Assembly: GCF_901709675.1 (NCBI RefSeq)
Contig: NC_051096.1
Coordinates: forward strand, 3,561,001 to 3,625,000
Direction of reading: 5' to 3'
DNA from: Syngnathus acus
Taxonomy: Eukaryota; Chordata; Actinopteri; Syngnathiformes; Syngnathidae
DNA length: 64,000 bases
Part shown: positions 24,132 through 36,260 of the stretch, one piece after another
How positions within the stretch are numbered: the stretch's first letter is position 1
How the letters are laid out: every line of letters starts with the position of its first letter
Program-made: the position numbers and the translations under genes
The notes under the pieces: generated by a model
The model's input: the letters and a program-made list of their open reading frames with translations, nothing else
The model's database searches: none
What the model was told of the DNA's origin: nothing

Positions 24132-27100
24132 TTATATATGCTGCCTGTTCTGAGCAGCATTGGGAAGTGTGCGTGAGTGCATGTCCCACATTGGGCAGAA
24201 TGGCGCTGGCCTCTCCTCCCTGCTCGCTGCCAGCTCGTTTTCCCGCCCCAGTGTTCCGGCTGAAAGCAAAAGAGACGAGAGCTTTGGCAGGCGTAACGCA
24301 GGCGTTACGGAGACGCTGCACGTAACGACATCAGGGGGGGAAAATGGAGGAGCATGTGTGGGGAGGGAAGCTCCGAGGTGAGAAAGAGGAGAGGACTACA
24401 GAGAGAAGGGGTGAAATTGAGGGGCGATGGGGTGAACTCGAAGGGAGTCGCAGGTGCAGCTTGAACAAGCAGTGAACTTTTAATAGTGCATTAAATCCAG
24501 ATGTTGCTCATGCAGACTTTATCTCAATCACCCGAGCGACACCTTCAACCCCACCCGAGGGGCCGGGACAGCGCGAAGAGACTTTTTTACGGTCGACGCG
24601 GGACAAAAATAGAGGATACGGGGAAAGAAAAATAGGCCTCCAAAGTTAAATGATATGTAGCGTTCATCCTTAATTTAGTAGCGTGACCCCTCCAAAAAAA
24701 GAAAAAAAAGAAAAAAAACCATACTGCTTGGTAGCACCCCCCGTGAAATTTTTGGAATGTTCCGTGCCTGAAGAGTGTTTAACTTGGCAGCATGAAAATA
24801 TGCTCTTCTTATTCTAGTTTTGGACTTGTATGTCTACGGAATGAATCACAATAGGACTTCGCGGCAGCTCTGCCTATAATCTCGATCGAAAAAAGACCGT
24901 TTAGAAGCGAATGAATTACTTTAAAAAAAAAAAAGGGGGGGGGGGAAATACTCTCTAAATAACAATCATTAAAATTTCAGATAGAATCGAATTTGCAACA
25001 TGAAATAAATAGCGCATCGAAATAGTCTTGCAGCGATAAAAGTCCACCCAGCAAGCTCGTGTGAGAAAACTTTCATGGCTGTCTCCTGATGGGCGAGGGG
25101 GGGTGCAAAGGTCAGCGTAAGGTCAAGTGTGAGCAGGACCGAGCACGTGTCCATCTTTCAAGACTTACACACAAACACCTGTTTCAGCTTCGCACCGTCT
25201 AGGAATGCGCCCCATCCCGTCCTCTCTGCTGTCCTAATGAATCCCATCACACGGCCCGAGTTTATCCCTCCCCCCTCGCTTTGTTTGTTGACCTTTACGG
25301 GACGCCGTTCCGCATTATCTTCACGCCGCCCCTCACACGGCGGCGCCGACGACAATGCGATCCGACGCTTGTTGTCGGCGTAAAAAGCCGCCGACAAAAG
25401 ATGAGCTTGACTTCGTCTCCCCGCTTTTGTCCTCCCACGTCCCTTCTTATCTGTCCTCGGTGCCCTTTTGCATTAGCATTATTGACGCTGGAACCGATTG
25501 GTTAAGAAAGTTCCCCTCGGGACGTGCGAGGTATTGATGATGCGGGTCAGAGCGGCAACCACTCGTCTAGACTGGATCGACGTGACCTCCATGTTGTTTC
25601 CATTGCAAATGGGAACGCAAGAACGGACACATTGTGAGTTTTGAGGACAATAAAAGGGAATCCACTCCCGCATTGATTCTCCTGTTGACGCTGCAAACAC
25701 GAGCGAGAGCGCAGCCAAGGGAAATTTAAAATTGATGATCTCTTCTTGAAGTCAATACTCAAGCGGCGGCATTTCACCGGTGGTTGACCCAGTTGATCAC
25801 TCGGAGCGCTTGGCGGTGGCTGGCGTTTCACCCGCCTCGCACTTGATGCCCAAATTGCAAAAAGGTCAAGGATTGGAGGATTACGGCTTTGCGCCCGGCG
25901 TCTGGTAAACCCCTCAAAAGCTGATTGGGACCTCCGCAAGCAGTCTCCCGTTGGCTGGTTCTGTCTGCGCTTCCTCTGGACACAGTGTCCCCCACCTTCA
26001 AGTCTCTTAGCTCTACTTGACCCTAGCCGAAACGCGACCACCCTCAACTGCATCCAGGCACCTGCCGACCTTTGACCTTTTTGCGCGATCAGCATCTGGA
26101 TTCCCGAATTCCCCATTGCTAAGCAAACGTAGCGCTCACGGGGGCAGTGATGTATGCACAGCTGGCCCGGACAGAGCCGTCCAGGAAGCGCGTGCTTTAC
26201 GGATCCCCCGTTGACATTCCCGCCCGACTTTTCCCCCCTTTTCACGCACCTGGAATTTTCACTTAACCGGCCGACCCAGCGGGTTCCCTCCGCCGCATGG
26301 ATGGAAAACGCACATACGTCGCCCCCTCGCCTGCTCACGTCGTCAGTCGCAGAGCATCATTAAGCTTCTCCGCTCTTATGGAAACAATAACACGCCAGAT
26401 GTCACGATATCCTAGCTTTTAAGTAACACCCGCGCTGCTAAAGCCTCAGAAAGACTTTCCAATGCCTTTTACCTGTAAGGAATTTGGCGGATAAGGCCAG
26501 CATGTCAACATTCCCGCGGGTTAAAACAATATTTTCACGTTCCGCTAACGTGCGCCAGAAACGCAGCGATAAGAAACCCAATGGGCCGCACGCTTTTCGC
26601 TTAACCTAGCTTAGCCTAGCGTCAACCGCTAAGAGAGTGTCATTCACAAAAAGTAAATATTACAAAATGCCCATATCAAAAAAATACAAAAAGCGCCAAT
26701 TTGTTCAAACGCCGCTGTAGACGATTACATCATTCCAATCTATTCATATATTCTCTCCCGATTGACGCTTTCCCGCCATACGTCGTTTCCCTCCGGCAAT
26801 TTGATCAAACCAGGAACTTGATGTTTTATTAATGCAATTCCTCTCTGGCGGCTGCCGCAAAGTGTTTCAGCGTCCGGAAGAATAATGTCACAAGGAGGCG
26901 TGATTGAATTTAATAGCGCGATTGGATCCCCTCGGCGAATGAGCTTAAATGCGAAGCTTTGACTATCACCTGTCCAATTTGATTTCAACGCGCGAGACGG
27001 TGAATAATTCATCGGCATCCTCCGCGAAAAGTTCACGGCAGACGAGTTGGAGGCAGACACAATTTGAGACGGGTGATTTGCATACATTTTTGGGGTCATG

Positions 27101-28930
27101 TTTTTTTAAAACCGGCTTTGCTGTTTGCAGAGACGTCGTCGGTATATTCAACGAGAAGTTTGCCGAGTAGATGCTGTATAAAAATGTATGTAAAAAAAAT
27201 AGTGAGGAATAATACAAAAAATGTTATGAAACGGGGTTCTACTGTGGGAAACTCCCACCGAGTAACAGGTTGCGCAAATAAATCAACACGTGCTTTGGCG
27301 CCACGTCGTTAGAGACGCTCAGGTTGGCGAATTCCGGGCGTATGTGTTCTCCAGATGGCAGACGCCGTTGCTCACTAGACAGCTTTGAGCTAAGGCATGG
27401 TGACCCACGCCCTACTCGGCCCCCCCTAGACCCACCCCTGCTGCCTCTGAAGTCCAACAAATGATAACGAAGATTACGTGTGCGTAATTCCAGTGAGGTT
27501 TTAGAGATGCTTAGGTGGAGGGGGGGATTACTTGGACCCCCCCCTTGCGCTGTTGTGGCTGCATACCTCCAGTCAGACCAAACACAATCTGTTGCAGATT
27601 TGCCGGAAAGAAAGGAGGCGCGGTTCTGTTGCGTCGCTTCTCAACAGGACGCTTCTCGTGCGCCTCGGGTGTGATTTACGGAGATGAAAAGTTGAAGTCA
27701 GCCATTCGTCAGTCGGTCCTTGGACCACATCCCTTAATTCGCCTGTAAATCTTCATGGGTTTTTGTAGTAGAAGAGCTTTTTTGGACAGTTGTGCGCTTT
27801 CAACTTTGTGGGAGCGCTTGGGTTTGAGGCTGCTAAGGAAATTTGAGCCACTGAGAACTGGAGTGGGCTAACTATTTTTTGATATTTTGTTTGGTATGGA
27901 GTTGACGTTAATCTGTTTCTACTTGCACAAAAAAATGTTTTTTTGGGGGGAATGTGATAGCACTTAATGGAATTGTGCATTATAAAAATTTACCATAGTG
28001 GCATACATAATAAAGAAATCAAGTTTCAGTCATTTCAATGGACGTTGTGCAGCTTCTTATGGCGTGTGTACTTTGGCCACCGGAGGGCGCTAAAATACAG
28101 TTATTGGACTAATAGTGGGGAGGGGTAAATCAATTCTCCATTGAAATTAAAAGGATTGTTTCTCATGGCCCTAAAATCACAAATTTTCATACTTTTTAAG
28201 CAATTGGATTTTTTTTTTTTATGAACTAAAACACTTCAAACCTTATGTCAAAGCTTTTATCCCCAATCCACCCTTTTGAGTTTCCCCTAATTAAACACAT
28301 ATGTAAAAAAAAAAATCTATATTGAAGCTCATATCCAGTAAACCCTCACCAGGGATTTACATTTACATAAGGAATGCTAAACACCTACACATGTAATACC
28401 TCCATCAAAAGCAGATGGTTCTCAGCCTGCGCGGCGCATGCTTGACTTGGCACGAACAAATGAGTGAGATTCCACCAGTTTTATTATTTTTATTATTTGG
28501 AACGTGGACAAGGGTTTTGTGAAAAGTAGATTGTTTTCAGAAACGGTATGCCAACAGATGGCGCCCAGCCCGGCCAGTCCTATACGTTTCAAACTTGTAT
28601 TTTTTGTTAGGTATTGTCCCTACTCTGCTTTTAGTAATTAAAATGCATTTATTTATAAAGCCCTTATCAAATCTATTTAATAACCAAATTGTCTGCATAG
28701 ATTCCGCTCACTATCTCAAAACAAGCAATTAGAAATATTATGTATTAAATATGTATAGACGTGGGCGATCTGTCCAAGCATTCCAATTTCCCATTTCTGA
28801 GCTGCACATTGCCAAATCTGTAACAATTTATTAAAGCGTTGTTTGCTCAACAAATTGGTTCCATCTGTTAGGGTTAGGGATTAGCTGCAGTGAGGATGAA
28901 AACCGTGTTAAGGAGCATGCTGTAGCTTTG

Positions 28931-28944
28931 CTGCCCTCTAGTGG
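28931..28944 (-). promoter_or_regulatory. CTCF-like motif
   Basis: Read on the minus strand this is CCACTAGAGGGCAG, a close match to the vertebrate CTCF core. It lies in the gene-free interval between dpm3 and trim46. Binding is not demonstrated. Confidence 0.45.
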
Positions 28945-29718
28945 CGTATCGTCAAAACACACGCGATGTAGATTAGTACCAAATAATGACAAGACAATCT
29001 TTTTTTTCCATTCTGTGTTTACTTTGTGTTTAAAGGACGCTTGCTAGCATTACAATCAAGCGAGAATTAAAAAAAAAAAAAATAAATCACTGATGGGCAT
29101 GTTTATCAGCCGCGCGCCATGTGCAAAGGGCTGTAAATACACACATGTGGCTTAACATGTTTTAAATGACAGAAAGTACAAACAAGCGTCGAAATTAGTG
29201 ATTAGATGTGTGCCAGCGGTGCAATCGCAGCTTCTAATTACAGTCTAGCGTCTTGTTGTTCCTCCCTACCGCTAATTGACCACATTAAACAGTAACTCGC
29301 CATCCGAGTGTTGTTAGACACCATAAATCTAAATTTACTTATGTAAAGCGCGCAAATTTGACACGGAAAAGCATGAAATGGTCAGTATGGCTCTGCAACA
29401 TTAGGTTTATACTGTAAATTAAATGTTCAGTGACTAATGCATCGATTCGACCCGTTTTTGAACTGCTCAAAAAGAGCCTAAAATGGCCGTTTTCAACCAA
29501 AATGGCAGACTGGCTGTGTCATTTTAGGCATGGTCTCTTGATGATTGATCAATATATCTGTTAAGCTCTCTATATAAATACAACCGGCGTCAGGTATAGC
29601 AAAAAAAGACAAAAGCGATGATTCTTGCAAATAAAAACGTAAGAAACTTAATTACATTGCATATTTGTTGCCGTAGAAACGCTCTAAAGGCAAAAAAACT
29701 TGACATTCTAAATTGTAC

Positions 29719-32700
29719 TCAGTGGTTATTTAAATTAGAGCCCGCTCGGGGTTGGATGGTCACCCTCCTCACGGGGGTCTGGTCGGACCCCCGGTTGGCC
29801 ACCAGCTCCTGGAGCTGCAGGGCCCCCCCTCCGATGAAGCAGAAAGCCGGGCACACCGGGCCCGAGCAGTCCACGTGACCCTCCCACAGGGGGCGCAGGG
29901 AGTGGGCGTCGTAGAAGGCCACGCGGCCCTTCTCAAAGTCGAGGGACACGCCCAGCCGGGGGGGCAGCGGGTAGGTGAGGCCCGCCGGGGGGGACGGCCC
30001 GTTGCCGTTGGGGTCCGAGCGGTGAGCGTTGTGGTGGTAGCTGTGCTGGGGAAGGTAGAGCTTCCCCATGCCCATGGTGAGGAAGCAGAAGGGGGGGGCT
30101 GAGTCCATGCCGTCCTCCGCCCCGCTGTCGTGACCGCTGTCCGGGTCGTACCTGCGTCGGGAGTCGATCGCGCTTAGCCATGAATAAGATAAGCAAGTTA
30201 TACCAATTAACTATTTTTAATTGTTCTTAACGCAACTCTAAAAATATCACTTTATCTATCGGTTCCATTGTTGGTATTTGCCGAGCGGCTTACTCACCGA
30301 GGACTGGCCATGTCTTCCGGTAGATGAAACCACTCCTGCAATTTGGACTCCAGACCAACACCAACCTGACAAAGAAAGGGGGTCTCATTTGTTGACCCCA
30401 AAAAAAATCCGCTAATCCGCTAACGTTACCTTAACGAGATAAGAGCCGGGCTCCACCGAGCACGCCCAGTAGTGTCTCCCCTGCGTGATGGCCACGTCGC
30501 CCACCAAGAGGTCCGACGTCAGGTGACAGGAAGTGAGCGCGTGGTCAGCGGCCTGCAGCAGGGAGAGGCCGGGCACGCTGCGGGCCGCTCTTTGCTCCTT
30601 GCTGACCACCAGCCGGTCAGCGTGGAGACCCCAGCGAGAGTCCAGGTAGAAGTTTAGAACTGCAAGGGGGATGAGGACAGGAAGTCAGGACCTGGGGGTG
30701 CCCGGTGGGGGGGGACAACAGGAAAAATTGGGAATGGTACTGAATTAGGCTTGAGGTTAGGGCCATTAGCTCAGTGGTACCTTGACTTTCAAGTTTATTT
30801 TGGTAGATTTCTACTTCCTGTTTGATAGGAAAAAAGAAATAGCACTCAACTCGCCAATTTTACTGATCTTCATAAAATTGGCACACCAAAAAGGACCCAC
30901 GCCCAAAATACAACAGGAAGTCAGCCATTTTGGGAAATGCCATAGCTTTAGTATCCGAGACTCGAACTTCAAGGTACGACTTCAGATATGCTGGAAGGAT
31001 GTCGATCTTTACATTGACCACTGGGGGGAGAAGAAGACTGATGGCATCACATGGCAGAAGTACAATATCTTTTTTTTTTTTTTGTCAGGAGGAAGTAGAA
31101 TTGACATAGGGATCGTATGCAGTAGCAGGAAGGGGGGGGGGGGGGAACAACAGCCTGTAGGGAGACACTCAAGCGGACCCCTGATTTGTAGAAAAGCCCC
31201 GGATAGCAATCCAATCTGATTGTTAAACCTCGAGTTTTAACAATCTGCAAACCTCATCACCGTGGCGACGCTTCTCGTTAGGGTGCAAAAGTGGCGGATG
31301 CGCGGAATGACCACAAAGAGATAGCAAAGAGGGGATTGTGGTATGAAGCAGCAGGGCGGGGTGGGGTGGGGGGTGGTCCCGAGGTATGAATTCTTACGTT
31401 CCGCAGGTGGCGTGTAGATGGATTGGCGGCATGAGGGGAGCGCTGAAGAGGATGAGAAGCTGAGAAATGGAAATAACACGTGAAGGATGAGGAAGTACAG
31501 GATGGAGTGCACGGAGAAAGAAAAATGGTCATAAGCAGAAAAGAGAGAGAGTATGAATTACAATTTAGTAAATTACGGCTTCGGACAAATGGGGCGCCCT
31601 CACCTGGCGCCGGAGGGGTGTGCAAGTACACCTCCTCGCTGTACTCGCCGTAGCCCGCCTTGTTGCAGCCCCTCACCCGAAGCACGTATACGCTGTCCAT
31701 CTCCAGCCTGTCGATGACAGCGCTCGTCGCGCTCACCTCGTCTAGTCGCTGCCAGCCCCAGCGGGCGGCGGCCAGCCCGCCCCGATTGCCGCCCCGGGAC
31801 GCGCCACCCGGCACCACCCCCCGGCGACGGTACTCCACGGAGTAGTGCCAGGCGGGGGCCGAATCCGGGGGCAGGCGCCAACTCAGGTAGAGTTGATCGT
31901 AGGCCAGGGAGTGCTGGGTGTCGAGGACTGGGGCCAAAGGAGCTACGGCGACCAAAAAGGTTAAAAAATATATAAGTTTCTAAAACCCAAATATTCATTT
32001 CAATTGTCTTCGTCTCACCTCGGATAAAATTCAGCTCCGTGAGCAGTTTGAGTTCTTTGGAGACATCCAGCTGGAAATGTCTAAAGGACGGATCAGCTGC
32101 CAGAGCAAAATGCTGAAGGTTCTCAATGGCCCTGCTGAACCTGGAAGCGAAAAACCCATCTGTGTCATCTACTACCTGCTTCCAATTTAGAAGCAATCAG
32201 ACACAATCTTGTGGCCAAAATCTTTGAGTCCAAAACCCAAAGCAGGAACAGTACCCGGGAGAACAATGGGGGCTTTGTTTCCCTTCCAAGTCACTTGAAT
32301 GGCGCACCTGTTATGCGTCTGGCGAGCGGCCTGCACAAAACAGGGCTGGTCTGTCTCCTTCAGCAACTCCTGGGTGAACGCCACCAGGCCGGCGTGCTCC
32401 ATCAAGCTCCGCCGCTCCGACACTTGAGCAGCCAGCGCCTCGCCGCGCTTATGCCGGGCCGCCTCCAGCGCCTGGGTGAGCGAGGCGTGGCGCTCGGCCA
32501 GCGCCGCCGTCAGGTCCCTGATGCTCTGCGCTAGCTGCTCGCGAGCCGACACGCTGTTCACCTGCGTGATTTATCATCAATTGTTGTAATGGCCCGTTTC
32601 ACACCAAAATGGAGACTTTTTCTTGTGTCTACTCGCGATAGACATTGATATGAAATGATGTGCTTTGATAATCACCTCAGTCTGGGTGATGGCGCTCTCC

Positions 32701-35494
32701 AGCTGTGTAATCTGAGCCAGCACTGTGTCCTGGTTGGACAGAATGTAGTTCATCTCCTTTGTAATCTTCTCCTATTCTCCCCGGGGGGGGAAAAAACAGT
32801 ATAGAAATGAGACAATTGGGTCAAAATGTTTTGGCTGCATGTTTTTGATGGTGGCGAAGGTTGCCGTATACCTTGAGGGCTTGGTAAGCTTGGGCCACAG
32901 GCAGGATCTTGTGTCCCGTGTGCAAGCGACGCAGTTTGCAGAGAGGACAAAGCAGCCGCTGACATGACCTGCAGTAGAACTGCAGTTTCTCCTGGTCGTG
33001 CTCCGTGCAAGTCAGAACCTGACCGAGGCGACGAGTTCAGTAAAGCGAGTATGAGACGAATGCGCGTGGCAGCTTGCCTTGGGTCGAAAGTTGAGGGTGG
33101 GCAGGATGTGCTCGTGCTGAGCCCGCGGCGTCCCCCACGGGTGGTAAAGTTTGAAGCACTCGTTGCAGAAGTTGGCCCTGCAGTCGCCGCAACCTTTGGA
33201 GGCCTCCAGGGCCTGCGGAGGCTTGCAGAACTGGCACATGATGGCCACGCTGCCCAGGCTCACCGTGTGCCGGTATCTGCCGGCCAGGAGGGGGCGACAG
33301 AGATCACTCGTTGAAATAATCTGCGACATATACTATAACGTTTGTGGGCCAACCTTTCCACGATACGCTCCAAGGTGAGGTTCCGCAAGCAGTCGGTGAG
33401 ACCTTTTTCGCCGAGCTCCACGTCGCGGCCGCAGGGCACGCAGGGGAACATCATGGACACGGGCGGGCCCTCCTTGCGCCGCCGTCCTGGGTACCCCGGC
33501 GAGCGGGGCATGGACGGCGACGGCGGGTGGGGACCTAAAAAAACCCACAGAAATGCGGTATTTTGACAAAAATGTTTTTCAACTCAGGTTAGTTCTCCGT
33601 CCTCACCTCCCCGGAGCACCCGGTCGATGGGCCGCTGTTCGGCTTTGGGCGTGGGCCTGCGCAGCTGTCGCGGGGAGCGCATGTTGGGCGTGGAGGCTGG
33701 CGAGTTGGGTTCAGCGGGCAGGTCCGGAGGCGGGTACCCACTGGCCACTAGGACCTCGCAGGCGCACATGAGGCACACACTGTGGAGACACGGCAGCACC
33801 ACGGGCTGCTTGACGATCTCCTTGCACACGGGGCAGTGCAGCTCCTGCTCCAGGCTCTTCATGTTGGACTGAAGGAGACAAATGGATTGAAATTGTTGAT
33901 GAGACTGAGGGAGGGATGTTTTTATTTGACTTTTTGTCGCGTGAAAGGTAAAAAGGGGCATAGCAATGTGGGCCATCCTCCTTATTAAAAATACATAAAG
34001 GGCAGATATGAATTATTGATAATAAAGCCAAGCCTTCCATTTTGAGCATCAAGCTTAATGTACACTGTCATCTATATATAGATGCTTACTCACCAATTTT
34101 GTTTCTCTTTTAAGGTCGTCTCGGGGCATTTTTATTTCACTTGACCGATGCTGGAATTATCATCTATAATTCAAATACCGTATATTTGTTCAACTATCTA
34201 TGTTATCAATGTGTAGTGTCAGCCATAGCATTACCATGTACTGCCACTAGATGGCAGATGGTAAATTAGCATGAATTACTTTTTTTTTTATCATCCTTGC
34301 TTGGTGATTTTTCTAATATATCTATAATTATAGAAAGTATGAGCCTTAGCCAAATATGGGTTTCTACTGTGTGCAATATGTTCAAGGACACAAAGGATGG
34401 AAAAGGGCAAACGTGACGGTCTGAGAAGGCCTCACCTCACACTAAACCTCACCATGAGGATGTCAGTGGGTGACATCACGAGTTTAAATCACGATCTGAC
34501 ATGCGGGACTGCACTCTGCACAGTCGGCACGTTTCTACCGATAAAACTCTCGCATCTGGTTGTTTAATATATAGACACATATGAAGTACAGGCCACTGCT
34601 AGTAACCAAACCAACCGGCATCATCATAAGCTATTCTCTCCATTTACTTCTATCTTCAATGTCATCCCTCATATTTGCTCTCTTTTTTTTTTTTCTCCCT
34701 CTCCTTCTAGAATTCCATCAAGAATTCCATGTGTAGCGTCGTAACAATAAGCTGTTACTGCTACTGATGCTTTAGCGAGTCCTTACCTTCACCGGCAGGA
34801 ACCTTGGCGCCATGACAGTTTACAGGCAAGTACGCACGTTCGGCGCATCGGCTTCACCGAGGGGAGGGGGGGAGAAGGGAGCTAGGAGGGTTGAAAAGGG
34901 AGGGGGAGGGGCGTGCATAGCCCTATTTTTATGGCTATATTTATGAAAATAATTGCATAAAACACGTGGTGACTGGTATGTGTAATGGATAATTGTTGCG
35001 GGATTGATTTAAAAGCGCCCTTTAACCATGCAGTTGACGCAGCATCCAGCTCTGCTGTCTCCATGGCAACGAGCATCCCTTGGAGACAGTACAGTCTCGA
35101 TTTGCACCGGCTGCAGCCATTTTGCTTTTAAAATGTATTTATCTTACATCTGTAGGGGGGGGATGTTTGCAACATAATCAGAGGGAAAATGAGTATTTTG
35201 ATCAATGAAAAAAAATCATAACTATATAATCTTTCAGTAGAGGTTTGTGCGTATGTGTAGCAATCGACTGTTGCTTTTCTAATCCAATACCCTTTATTAT
35301 AAATATGGATATAATTTCGAAGCCAATTGCAATTGACAAAGCAGGCCTGTTGCTCAGAAAACAGACTTCAAAATGGCGTGCGTCAGCTAAAAATAGCATA
35401 AAAAATACATTCATGATATGTTACATTTACTCACGCTGATGCGGACCAGAGCTTCCATGGTCGACGTGGCGGCTTTTAAATCCATCATATCCAT
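29719..35494 (-). CDS. trim46: Tripartite motif protein 46, microtubule-bundling, axon initial segment
   Basis: Twelve coding exons close in frame to 796 codons (human 759). In transcript order: 35494-35435, 33868-33607, 33534-33354, 33276-33078, 33018-32872, 32771-32676, 32561-32308, 32140-32019, 31942-31604, 30659-30430, 30365-30298, 30151-29719. Domains in order: RING (CPVCKE near residue 32, [14 protein letters not shown]), B-box 1 (CQFCKPPQ), B-box 2 ([16 protein letters not shown]), coiled coil, COS box ([15 protein letters not shown]), FN3 ([10 protein letters not shown] to [19 protein letters not shown]) and a split SPRY ending near [23 protein letters not shown]46 bundles parallel microtubules at the proximal axon and supports neuronal polarity. 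The chosen start (ATG at 35494) gives [10 protein letters not shown], matching the mammalian N-terminus. The intron after 33078 starts with GC instead of GT. The large second intron of the window (33869-35434) hosts two possible alternative first exons. Confidence 0.97.
30778..30976. mobile_element. Short inverted-repeat (MITE-like) remnant
   Basis: About 199 bp bounded by TACCTTGACTTTCAAGT at the left and, inverted at the right, TACCTTGAAGTTCGAGT. The ends resemble a dispersed vertebrate repeat that begins TACCTTGACTTACGAG. It lies in a trim46 intron, antisense to no exon. No clear target-site duplication was found, so the boundaries are approximate. Confidence 0.45.
34094..34150 (-). other. 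trim46: Candidate alternative 5' exon of trim46
   Basis: A 57-nt stretch on the minus strand runs from an AG acceptor (after TTCCAG) to a strong GTGAGT donor, is open in phase 0, and contains ATGCCCCGAGACGAC. It would splice in frame to the RING exon at 33868 and add [13 protein letters not shown] in front of SNMKSLEQ. The acceptor has a poor pyrimidine tract, so the ATG inside it could instead act as a separate first exon. No similarity to known TRIM46 N-termini is claimed. Confidence 0.3.
34244..34257 (+). promoter_or_regulatory. CTCF-like motif in trim46 intron
   Basis: CCACTAGATGGCAG, close to the CTCF core, sits about 95 bp upstream (in trim46 orientation) of the candidate alternative exon. 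Binding is not demonstrated. Confidence 0.4.
34787..34813 (-). other. trim46: Candidate alternative first exon of trim46
   Basis: On the minus strand ATGGCGCCAAGGTTCC opens a nine-codon frame (MAPRFLPVK) that ends exactly at a GTAAGG donor in phase 0. It would join in frame to the RING exon or to the 34094-34150 exon. The DNA just upstream (34815-34910) is GC-rich and could be a second promoter. This is inference from splice phase only. Confidence 0.3.
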
Positions 35495-35559
35495 GTATTA
35501 ACGGCTTGTTGACAGCATCTACCCATGAAGCTGCCGGTCAGCTGCCATCGCGCGCAAAA

Positions 35560-36240
35560 AAATGCGACTCTTTTGTCTTCCAGATGACGTTGCGGTCCAA
35601 AAAAAATATTATTTTTCCCAAATCTACTACATAGTACCCCTTAAATATAATGCAGGGAATTCGGTCTGGACGTAAAGCACCTTCCACACTAAGCCACGCC
35701 CACTCAATGTAAGAACCAATCGCTTTAGAGGCTGATACAGTTTAAATATTTCTTTTTTTTTCAAATTAATTTGTAATTTATTTTATTATTTATTATATAA
35801 TTCATAATCTATTCATTTTTCTTGTCAATAGTTATTTGATGTGGACGTTCTTGGTTGATGGCGTTCCGTTTATTGACCACAAGGTGACGCCAAACTCCAT
35901 TTCCACCGCCGGTAGATTATTGTACATCCCAGGAAAAAAATGTTACGAGTGCAGTTTTGTTAAAATTTAGATTGAATTTACTAGTTTACACAAAATATAA
36001 AAGACTTTCTATGTGTTAACACATTTCAATAGATTTTTTTTTCTACCAATTTGCTGAGTCGGCGGATTGAGCACAACGCTGAATCACTCTGGTTGCGCTA
36101 TGATGAGTCCAATGCGAGTCAATATCCTACCACGCCCTCTGACCTGCAGCGTGAACTTTATTTACGCTCCATACGAACCGGCCACGGTTGATGTCCGCTC
36201 GCGGCCTCTCTCACTTTCGACGCACACACCGCGCTGCAGG
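35560..36240. other. Divergent intergenic interval, trim46 to S100
   Basis: Separates the 5' end of trim46 (minus strand) from the first S100 gene (plus strand). No exon was seen. A CTCF-like CCACAAGGTGACGCC lies at 35877-35891. The rest is AT-rich. Confidence 0.55.
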
Positions 36241-36252
36241 GCGGAGCCTGCG

Positions 36253-36260
36253 TATATAAG
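36253..36260 (+). promoter_or_regulatory. s100a1: TATA box of S100A1-like gene
   Basis: TATATAAG at 36253-36260, about 70 nt upstream of a donor (GCTCG then GTAAGA, exon end 36326) that closes a short noncoding first exon. Spacing fits a start of transcription near 36285. Confidence 0.65.

Larger units (their letters stand above)
23740..29700. other. Gene-free interval between dpm3 and trim46
   Basis: About 6 kb with no recognisable exon. KRTCAP2, which lies between DPM3 and TRIM46 in human, was not seen. One minus-strand frame at 25547-26338 stays open for 263 codons, but its product is Arg/Ser/Pro-rich with no recognised domain. CTCF-like words occur at 28077-28091 (plus) and 28931-28944 (minus). 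An ATGC tetranucleotide run lies at 24115-24131. The 3' UTR of trim46 probably extends into the right edge; no unique poly(A) signal could be chosen. Confidence 0.5.

Noticed and set aside
30764-30781. TTAGCTCAGTGGTACC, resembling a tRNA A box
   Set aside because: No B box (GGTTCGAATCC) or cloverleaf follows at the right distance; it belongs to a dispersed inverted-repeat element.
33019-33077. Reading trim46 B-box 1 exon straight through into the next intron
   Set aside because: The extension leaves the TRIM46 sequence and loses the B-box 2 exon; the GC donor restores both.
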